This document shows, piece by piece, positions 1 through 4,509 of a stretch of DNA of 11,379 nucleotides. This DNA is from Thermococcus sp. Its GTDB lineage: Archaea > Methanobacteriota_B > Thermococci > Thermococcales > Thermococcaceae. Made by a program: the position numbers and the translations under genes. The stretch spans positions 1-11,379 of the forward strand of contig NZ_JAMONU010000095.1 in assembly GCF_027066465.1 (NCBI RefSeq), in the 5' to 3' direction. The notes under the pieces were generated by a model that ran no database searches, was not told where the DNA came from, and saw nothing but the letters and a program-made list of their open reading frames with translations. Positions within the stretch are counted from its first letter, which is position 1. Each line of letters opens with the position of its first letter.

Positions 1-255
1 GAAACGGACGAGCTGGTAGTTTCGGCGGTCTCTAACTGGGGTGCCTACGGACTCGTTGCAGAGCTGTCGCTTAAAACCGAGAAAAACCTGCTTAAGGGAT
101 GGGAGGAGGAGTTTGTCGTCAGGGTTCTCGTAAAGGCGGGGCTGATAGACGGCGTCAGTAAGAAAAGGGAAGTCAGCGTTGATGGCATACCAATGAGGAT
201 TCACGGGAGTGTTCTTGAGACGCTTGAGGGTTACGTTGATTGGCGGCTGGGTTAA
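1..255 (+). CDS. DUF4392 (D-glutamate cyclase-like C-terminal domain) protein, 3' fragment
   Basis: The reading frame is open from the first base and ends at TAA 253-255, giving the last 84 residues of a protein whose start lies outside the window. It contains SAVSNWGAYGLVAELSL (residues about 8-24), then KAGLIDGVSK and a VDGIPMRIH stretch. This is the SNWGAYGL...AG.IDGV...VDG pattern of DUF4392, the family of human DGLUCY and related D-glutamate cyclases. Family knowledge suggests conversion of D-glutamate to 5-oxo-D-proline or a related cyclisation, but the archaeal members are untested as far as I know, so substrate is inference. Its stop codon overlaps the stop of the convergent gene by 4 bp (TTAA shared on both strands), so no intergenic terminator exists here. 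Confidence 0.72.
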   Translation, partial: ETDELVVSAVSNWGAYGLVAELSLKTEKNLLKGWEEEFVVRVLVKAGLIDGVSKKREVSVDGIPMRIHGSVLETLEGYVDWRLG

Positions 256-617
256 ATTCCGAGTTCCTTTCTGCTCCTCTCTATTAGTTCCTGAACGTCT
301 TCCTCACCCAAAATTTCAAGACCCTTGGCTAGCATGAGGACTTCGCTGGAGACCTGAACCAGAGTATAGACGTATTCCCCGGTGATTATTGAGTAGAAAC
401 TCGATGATTCAAGCTCTGATATACTTTTGAGTATCTCTGGAACCTTTGCGGATAGCTCCTCATAGTTTGGGAAGGTTCCCATTATCGGAAGACCCTCCGT
501 TGTTGCGTACAGAAAGTCCTCGAAGCTGAACTTCTTTTTGAGCAGTTCTTTAAAATCCCGGATTTCCTCTTCAGTTTTAGACCCAAGGAGGGATTTAATC
601 CTGTCCAGTATCCCCAT
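252..617 (-). CDS. small Roadblock/LC7-like protein
   Basis: A 121-aa protein. Residues about 1-30 form a charged amphipathic lead (MGILDRIKSLLGSKTEEE). Residues about 31-118 follow the Roadblock/LC7 order: a short strand with EGLPIMGTFP (like the DGLPIAS turn of MglB proteins), a helix (YEELSAKVPEILKSISELE), paired strands YSIITGEYVYTLVQVSSEVLMLAKG, and a final helix. Roadblock proteins dimerise and usually bind or regulate small Ras-like GTPases (MglA/Rag type); a partner here is inferred. The match is weaker than for the Roadblock protein at 2095-2448. The start at ATG 615-617 has a good SD (GAGGTG, complement of 625-630). It overlaps the end of the upstream integrase-like gene by 23 bp, so the two are probably co-transcribed and translationally coupled. 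The stop overlaps the convergent DUF4392 stop. Confidence 0.6.
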   Translation of the reverse strand: MGILDRIKSLLGSKTEEEIRDFKELLKKKFSFEDFLYATTEGLPIMGTFPNYEELSAKVPEILKSISELESSSFYSIITGEYVYTLVQVSSEVLMLAKGLEILGEEDVQELIERSRKELGI

Positions 618-1422
618 CTTTATCCCACCTCGAGAGCTCAGAGATGAATGAGAAGCATTCCCTCTTAAAAATATTTATGCCAATCGAGTTTATCCATTCC
701 TCAATGTTTTTCGGATTTTCCTTCTCCAGTTCTTCCCGTATCTTGCGTGCAATCCGCCTCTGGGTCTTTTTAACCAGAGGATGTTCAATCCAGGCGTAGG
801 CAACTCCGAGCCTTGTCAAATGTTTCGTTAGCTTGTTTTCGCATCCCTTTGTTGGAGCTATGGGCGGAACTTTGGAGAGGTAAACCAGTATAGAAAATCC
901 CTGCTGAATTTCATCCGCTAGGATACCATCCATGATTGAGATTACGTCATCTATTGTGAGCCCCCTCTTCACTGTCCAGAAATACGCACTGCATTCGTTC
1001 ATATTTGTTACAACTAGAAACTTGTACCGGCACCTTCGCCTGACGACTATTGAGAGAATCGCGATTAAAAACACCCGGTCATACTTTGAGAAACTCCTCT
1101 TTAGGTGCTCCTGGAGTGTCCTCATTTCGTGCTCCCTTATTGTGTTCCAAATTTTATAACGGGAGACCACTATCCCCCTTCGCTCGAGCTCCCTCTTTAT
1201 TGAGGTTATTCCAAATCCCCGTTTCTTCAGCTCTAGAATCGTTTCAACGGCTTCTTTCGGAAGTTTTTTCTTTTTTCGCCCCGGAATTTCAACTTTTCCG
1301 GCTTTTAGGACTTGGAATATCCTTCTCTCCGAGACACCCATAATCTTGGCTATCTCCGAAACCTTAAGCCCACAGGCCCTTAATCGCTTTATTCTCTCAA
1401 CGTCCTCTGGTTTTAGTTTCAT
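595..1422 (-). CDS. tandem helix-turn-helix protein with a catalytically dead IS481/rve integrase-like core
   Basis: 275 aa. Residues 5-41 form a resolvase/Sigma70-like HTH (VSEIAKIMGVSERRIFQVLK). After a basic linker GRKKKK, residues 54-98 form a second HTH of the type in front of IS481/IS3 integrases (ELKKRGFGITSIKRELERRG). Residues 113-250 follow the rve core: strands KFLVVTNMNECSAYFW (compare YLLAIIDDYSRYVVGW), a helix TIDDVISIMDGILADE, then ENKLTKHLTRLGVAYAWIEHP. Next comes HPLVKKTQRRIARKIREEL at 214-232, which aligns without gaps to the transposase consensus HPQTNGKVERFHRTLKEEL, but with Arg where the catalytic Glu belongs. The first Asp (DxT) and second Asp (SDNG) are also absent. The protein is therefore likely a DNA-binding regulator derived from a transposase, not an active enzyme. 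It is divergent from the 1606-3166 operon and upstream of a Roadblock gene. A decaying transposase is the alternative; the long intact frame argues against this. Confidence 0.62.
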   Translation of the reverse strand: MKLKPEDVERIKRLRACGLKVSEIAKIMGVSERRIFQVLKAGKVEIPGRKKKKLPKEAVETILELKKRGFGITSIKRELERRGIVVSRYKIWNTIREHEMRTLQEHLKRSFSKYDRVFLIAILSIVVRRRCRYKFLVVTNMNECSAYFWTVKRGLTIDDVISIMDGILADEIQQGFSILVYLSKVPPIAPTKGCENKLTKHLTRLGVAYAWIEHPLVKKTQRRIARKIREELEKENPKNIEEWINSIGINIFKRECFSFISELSRWDKDGDTGQD

Positions 1423-1455
1423 TTTAGCTTCAAGACTCTGGTTATCTTTTGACAG

Positions 1456-1465
1456 TTTAAATATA
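1456..1465 (-). promoter_or_regulatory. TATA box for the integrase-like regulator gene
   Basis: On the minus strand this reads TATATTTAAA, about 34 bp upstream of the ATG at 1422. With the usual archaeal spacing of about 26 bp from box centre to start of transcription, the transcript would begin near 1434, leaving a short leader of roughly 10 nt. No strong SD is visible in front of this start. Confidence 0.5.
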
Positions 1466-1562
1466 CGCTCTGAAATCTTTTCCGAATATTCGATAATAAA
1501 TCTTATATTAAATTGTTACACATTGTTAATCGCCTCCTGCTATATTTATAAAAATTTGGAAA

Positions 1563-1573
1563 AATATTTAAAT
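1563..1573 (+). promoter_or_regulatory. TATA box for the V4R-like/Roadblock/PATAN operon
   Basis: AATATTTAAAT, preceded by purines (TTGGAAAA), is a good archaeal TATA candidate. Transcription would start near 1594-1597, only about 10 nt before ATG 1606. A second AT box (TATATTTATAAAAA, 1541-1554) could serve an earlier start or bind the regulator. Confidence 0.45.
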
Positions 1574-1605
1574 ACCAACAAACATACAATGGGGGATGTC
1601 TCCCC

Positions 1606-2088
1606 ATGACGGAGGCGAAGGTCGTGGAAAGGATGAATGAGAGGTCTGAAGAGATGGCTACAAAAATTAATAACCTGATACTGTACGGGATTTACAAGGT
1701 GCTTGGGGCCGGGGCAAAGGGCCTCGGAAACTCAATAGGCGAAGAACTACTCAGCACGATGATGGAGGAGTACGGACTTAACTTCGAGGGCAGCAATGAC
1801 CCCCAAGAGCTGCTCAACCGCTTCACGGAGGTCATGATAAACACCCTTGGATTTGCTGAGAAAGGGGAGATAATAGTTGATGGCAACAAAGTTACCCTCA
1901 AACTTGACAATCCAATGGACCTCTACTCACTCCAGTTGCTGGAAAAGAAGGGAATGAAACCTGTTCTCTACCCGATGGCCAACGCAATAGCCGTTGCCAT
2001 AAAGAAGTTCAGCGGGAAGAACGCACTCATAAAAGAAATAAGGGTTAGCGACAAACACGTAGAGGTAGACCTCCTGATACTGGGGTGA
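1606..2088 (+). CDS. V4R/TRAPP(Bet3)-fold-like protein, function unknown
   Basis: 160 aa. I do not recognise this protein with certainty. Residues 28-57 (YGIYKVLGAGAKGLGNSIGEE and following) resemble the G-rich first helices of V4R/HNOB/Bet3-fold proteins. LGFAEKGEIIVDGNKVTLKLDNP (residues 81-103) resembles their 'LGLG..E.V..DG..V.LRVENS' strand pair. The end, IKEIRVSDKHVEVDLLILG, would be the closing strands. V4R domains bind small molecules or partners. There are no cysteines, so the Zn-binding Cys of many V4R domains is missing. The call is a pattern-based inference. ATG 1606 gives the full frame. GTG 1624, preceded by GGAGG at 1611-1615, and ATG 1633 are possible alternative starts. It is the first gene of a three-gene operon, 6 bp before the Roadblock gene, which suggests a shared role with it. 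Confidence 0.5.
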   Translation: MTEAKVVERMNERSEEMATKINNLILYGIYKVLGAGAKGLGNSIGEELLSTMMEEYGLNFEGSNDPQELLNRFTEVMINTLGFAEKGEIIVDGNKVTLKLDNPMDLYSLQLLEKKGMKPVLYPMANAIAVAIKKFSGKNALIKEIRVSDKHVEVDLLILG

Positions 2089-2090
2089 TG
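2084..2090 (+). promoter_or_regulatory. ribosome binding site overlapping the upstream stop
   Basis: GGTGATG spans the stop codon of the V4R-like gene and lies 4 nt before ATG 2095. Terminating ribosomes would sit on the next gene's SD, which points to translational coupling between the V4R-like and Roadblock proteins. Confidence 0.6.
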
Positions 2091-2094
2091 TAAT

Positions 2095-2448
2095 ATGTTT
2101 GAAAACGTCATAGCCGACCTGCTTAGGGTTGATGGGGTCAGAGGAGTGGCGATAGTAAGTAAAGATGGTCTCCTTATAGAGGGCCAGGCGAGTGACAGGA
2201 CGATAGACGTTGAGAGCGTTGCCGCGATGGTTGCGACAATCTATGGAACTTCGCTCAACGTATCGAAGGAAGTCTTCCACGAAGAGGCAATAGACATGGT
2301 GACTCTCGAGGCCCCCAAGGGAAAAATTATAACGGTCGAAGCCGGTGAAAACGCAGTTTTGACCGTTCTAACTGACCCGAAGGTAAACCTTGGTCTCGTG
2401 AGAATCTACCTGAAGAGGAATGCCCAGAAAGTTGCCTCAATGCTTTGA
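2095..2448 (+). CDS. Roadblock/LC7 domain protein (MglB-like)
   Basis: 117 aa, essentially one complete Roadblock/LC7 domain, the usual length for stand-alone archaeal members. Residues 1-14 form the first helix (FENVIADLLRVDGV). GVAIVSKDGLLIEG (17-30) is the typical strand-turn with the DG turn. DVESVAAMVATIYGTSLNVSKEV (38-60) is the long central helix. MVTLEAPKGKIITVEAGENAVLTVLTD (68-94) is the strand pair, and NLGLVRIYLKRNAQKVASML (98-117) is the closing helix with the family's NLGLVR motif. Such proteins form homodimers that act as GTPase-activating or scaffolding partners for MglA/Rag-like GTPases; no GTPase gene is in the window. The SD (GGTGA) overlaps the preceding stop. The gene lies between the V4R-like and PATAN-like genes and is probably co-transcribed with both. 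Confidence 0.92.
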   Translation: MFENVIADLLRVDGVRGVAIVSKDGLLIEGQASDRTIDVESVAAMVATIYGTSLNVSKEVFHEEAIDMVTLEAPKGKIITVEAGENAVLTVLTDPKVNLGLVRIYLKRNAQKVASML

Positions 2449-2491
2449 TTTTGGGCCTTCAGTTTTATTTTCCATTTGAAGGTGATGCAGT

Positions 2492-3166
2492 ATGCTCCCG
2501 GGGAAGTTCGTTAGTGTTGTTGTGGACTTTGAGAGTACCCAGGAGTTGCTCAACAGGGTTAAAGAGGGTTACCTTAAGGCTTCATGGAAAGATGGTGAGG
2601 GTCTCAAGACGGGTTACGTGGTCGTCTCCTCCGGGAAGATTGTGGGGGCGATGGTTGAAGATATAATCACCGGCGAGACTCTTGAGGGAGAGGAAGCGCT
2701 GCGGGAGATTTCACGTATTGCAGGAACTAAGAAAGTGAGGGTCGTGGAGCTGTATGAGGCGACTGTAAGCGACATTCTTGCCGAGAAACCAGATATACGG
2801 GTTGAAAGCGCGGTTTTAAGTGAGGAAATACCTGGGTGGGACTTGGAAGGACTCCTGAGACTTCTGACGTCCTACACGGGAGAGCTTCGGGTTCACAATG
2901 GAGGAACTTCCTGGAGGCTTTACGTTGAGAGGGGGATTGTAAAGGCCGCCAGAACGATTAAAGGACCCCTTCTCACCGGCAACGAGGCCATGAAAAACCT
3001 TCTCCTTGAAATGGGCCACGTGATGAAGACCGGTCGCTACGAAACCGGTGAGGGATGGGAGTTTACCAAAGAGGATGAGGTCGCGGGAGGACACGTCTTC
3101 ACGGAAGGGGTAAACCTTCTCAAGGAGAAAAAGCAGTTTGAGAGAGAATTAGGCGAACAAAGGTAA
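2492..3166 (+). CDS. protein with two PATAN/DUF4388-like repeats
   Basis: 224 aa. Residues about 117-183 show the PATAN/DUF4388 order: WDLEGLLRLLTSYTGELRV, then RLYVERGIVKAA ('fedGrIvhA'), then GNEAMKNLLLEMG ('GeeAl..ll...'), then GRYE. Residues about 16-87 repeat it: TQELLNRVKEGYLKASW, GYVVVSSGKIVGAMVED, LEGEEALREISRIAG, VRVVEL. The gene thus seems to be an internal duplication of one domain. The C-terminus (190-224) is a charged helix with no recognised domain. PATAN domains are adaptor modules in signalling proteins and are often found near Roadblock/MglA systems, which fits the gene just upstream. I also considered DUF2226, an archaeal family of unknown function with a similar layout. ATG 2492 has a clear SD, GGTGAT at 2481-2486. 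The 43-bp gap from the Roadblock gene has no obvious promoter, so they likely form an operon. Confidence 0.55.
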   Translation: MLPGKFVSVVVDFESTQELLNRVKEGYLKASWKDGEGLKTGYVVVSSGKIVGAMVEDIITGETLEGEEALREISRIAGTKKVRVVELYEATVSDILAEKPDIRVESAVLSEEIPGWDLEGLLRLLTSYTGELRVHNGGTSWRLYVERGIVKAARTIKGPLLTGNEAMKNLLLEMGHVMKTGRYETGEGWEFTKEDEVAGGHVFTEGVNLLKEKKQFERELGEQR

Positions 3167-3176
3167 AACCTTTAAG
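3165..3176 (+). promoter_or_regulatory. possible TATA box for the HD-domain gene
   Basis: AAAACCTTTAAG resembles the Thermococcales BRE/TATA pattern and lies about 31 bp before the GTG start at 3207. Transcription would begin near the SD itself, so the leader would be very short. The gap from the preceding gene is only 40 bp, so read-through is also possible. Confidence 0.4.
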
Positions 3177-3206
3177 CCCTTCTGATTTTTTCCATCCGGT
3201 GAGAGC

Positions 3207-3824
3207 GTGAAGCTGGAAGACGTTTTTTCGAAGGAGTCCCTGGCGCTCATTGAAAGAACTAGGGAGTTTGCCAAAAGCTTCTTTGAGAGGGAAGGAACGC
3301 ACGGCTTCAGCCATGTCGAGAGGGTTTTCAACCTCTGCATGCACATAGGCAGGGAGGAAGGGGCGGACCTCGAGGTTCTTGCTTTGGCGGCTCTCCTTCA
3401 CGACATAGCGAGACCCCTTGAGGACGCTGGCAAAGTTGAAGACCACGCCGCCGAGGGGGCGAGGATTTCAAGACAGTTTCTCAGGAGTCTGGGATATCCC
3501 GAGGAGAAGGTCGAGGCAGTGGCTCACGCAATCGAGGCCCACCGCTTTTCGAAGGGCCCCGAACCGAGAACGCTCGAGGCAAAGATACTCAGCGACGCGG
3601 ACAAGCTCGACGCGATAGGGGCCATAGGAATTGCACGCGTTTTCATGTACTCCGGTGAGCACGGGAGAGATATCGAGACTTCTCTCAGGCACTTTGAGGA
3701 TAAGATACTCAAGCTCAAGGATTTGATGTACACCGAAACCGCGAAGCGCATCGCCGAGGACAGGCACCGCTTTACCGTTGAGTTCATCGAGAGAATTCGG
3801 CGGGAAATCGAGGGCGAGCTTTGA
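3207..3824 (+). CDS. HD-domain phosphohydrolase
   Basis: 205 aa, similar in size to the YedJ/YpgQ group of single-domain HD proteins. Metal ligands are visible in order: H36 in HGFSHVERV, the HD pair H65-D66 in ALLHDIARP, H107/H112 in VAHAIEAHRF, and D132 in ILSDADKLDAIG. Family knowledge supports a metal-dependent phosphohydrolase of soluble phosphorylated metabolites or nucleotides; the substrate cannot be told from sequence. The protein is cytosolic, with no signal peptide or membrane segment. The GTG start at 3207 is chosen because it follows the SD GGTGAG (3198-3203) closely. It stands between the PATAN-like gene and the KH-domain gene, both on the same strand; no functional link is evident. 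Confidence 0.88.
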   Translation: MKLEDVFSKESLALIERTREFAKSFFEREGTHGFSHVERVFNLCMHIGREEGADLEVLALAALLHDIARPLEDAGKVEDHAAEGARISRQFLRSLGYPEEKVEAVAHAIEAHRFSKGPEPRTLEAKILSDADKLDAIGAIGIARVFMYSGEHGRDIETSLRHFEDKILKLKDLMYTETAKRIAEDRHRFTVEFIERIRREIEGEL

Positions 3825-3850
3825 GTTCTTCTCCTTTTGGGCCGCATAAT

Positions 3851-3863
3851 AACCTTTTTAAAG
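3851..3863 (+). promoter_or_regulatory. TATA box for the KH-domain gene
   Basis: AACCTTTTTAAAG is a typical Thermococcales promoter element. It is about 60 bp before the GTG at 3917, so transcription would start near 3883-3886 with a leader of about 30 nt that contains a strong SD (GGAGGTGA, 3905-3912). Confidence 0.55.
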
Positions 3864-3916
3864 GGCTTCCTGAATTAAGGGTTAGCCTATCAAGGTCATT
3901 CTAAGGAGGTGAGAAC

Positions 3917-4429
3917 GTGAAGGCGCCAATCTGTGAGGTTTGTCTTAAAACCGACGATATTCTCTGCCCCGCTGACGAGAAAAAGCTCCAGGAGGGTATA
4001 ATCTCCGAGCTGGACGTTAAGGTTGCACGCTTACTCTACAAGCTCCTCGGCGACGTTGATATCGAGTTCAAGAAGGCCGTCGAAGCCGGGGACCTTATCG
4101 TTATCGTCGTCGGAGAGGGAGACGTCCCGATAACCATCGGCAAGGGCGGGAAGAACATAAAGGTTCTCATAAGGGAGCTTGGAAAGCGCGTTAGAGTAAT
4201 AGAGGGCATGAAGGCCGAGACCACCGATGAACTCAAGAAGCTCGCCTCCGACCTGCTCTATCCGGCCGGTGTCTTCGGCGTCAACGTCGTTTACAGGCCG
4301 GGCGGTGAAACCTACTACAAGGTCCTCGTCTTCGGCAGAGACAAGAAGAAGCTTCCAGAAAAGCCCGAGATACTCGAGAGCGTCCTGAGCCAGATAGTCG
4401 GGAAGGAAGTCAAGATTTCGTTTGTCTGA
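3917..4429 (+). CDS. archaeal NusA-like KH-domain protein
   Basis: 170 aa. The N-terminus has a CxxC-type element (C6, C9, C17: ICEVCLKTDDILCPADEKKL). The centre (about 35-100) is a KH domain with the RNA-binding GxxG loop GKGG at 75-78 (VPITIGKGGKNIKVLIRELG). Residues about 110-170 form a second KH-like unit (VFGVNVVYRPGGETYYKVLVFG) with a degenerate loop, GRDKKK. Two adjacent KH domains without the bacterial S1 domain match archaeal NusA-like proteins, which are thought to bind RNA during transcription elongation or termination; the precise role is inferred. Three Cys are visible rather than four, so Zn binding is uncertain. The GTG start follows a near-perfect SD, GGAGGTGA. aspS follows with its own promoter. 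Confidence 0.82.
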   Translation: MKAPICEVCLKTDDILCPADEKKLQEGIISELDVKVARLLYKLLGDVDIEFKKAVEAGDLIVIVVGEGDVPITIGKGGKNIKVLIRELGKRVRVIEGMKAETTDELKKLASDLLYPAGVFGVNVVYRPGGETYYKVLVFGRDKKKLPEKPEILESVLSQIVGKEVKISFV

Positions 4430-4468
4430 CCCCCTCTTCGGTTTCTTCGTTTCTCCCCCGTGCATCGA

Positions 4469-4482
4469 ATACCTTTAAAAGC
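4469..4482 (+). promoter_or_regulatory. TATA box for aspS
   Basis: ATACCTTTAAAAGC is a strong Thermococcales-type box. Its centre, about 4476, predicts a transcript start near 4502. The mRNA would therefore be leaderless or nearly so for either ATG 4504 or ATG 4510, in line with the lack of a good SD. Confidence 0.6.
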
Positions 4483-4509
4483 TCGCCCCTACTCCTTCTG
4501 GGGATGGCC

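Larger units (their letters stand above)
1423..1605. promoter_or_regulatory. AT-rich divergent intergenic region with candidate operators
   Basis: This 183-bp region separates the minus-strand regulator/Roadblock pair from the plus-strand V4R/Roadblock/PATAN operon. It is markedly more AT-rich than its surroundings. It holds TATA-like boxes for both directions, a direct repeat ATTGTTA at 1512-1518 and 1522-1528 (start-to-start 10 bp), flanking inverted ATTAA/TTAAT (1507-1511 and 1526-1530), and a perfect 10-bp palindrome CGAATATTCG at 1483-1492. These are seen directly. That they are operator sites for the HTH protein encoded alongside is inference. Confidence 0.5.

Noticed and set aside
640..1445. 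Complete insertion sequence around the integrase-like gene
   Set aside because: I saw no terminal inverted repeats or target-site duplication around the gene, its catalytic residues are missing, and it overlaps the next gene, so it is not annotated as a mobile element.
1346..1609. Plus-strand open frame spanning the divergent intergenic region
   Set aside because: It runs antisense to the HTH gene start and through the AT-rich promoter region, with no SD and a Leu/Ser/Ile-rich translation.
2449..2491. C/D box small RNA suggested by GGTGATG before the PATAN-like gene
   Set aside because: The interval is only 43 nt, has no matching CTGA D box, and the element is explained as the SD of the gene at 2492.
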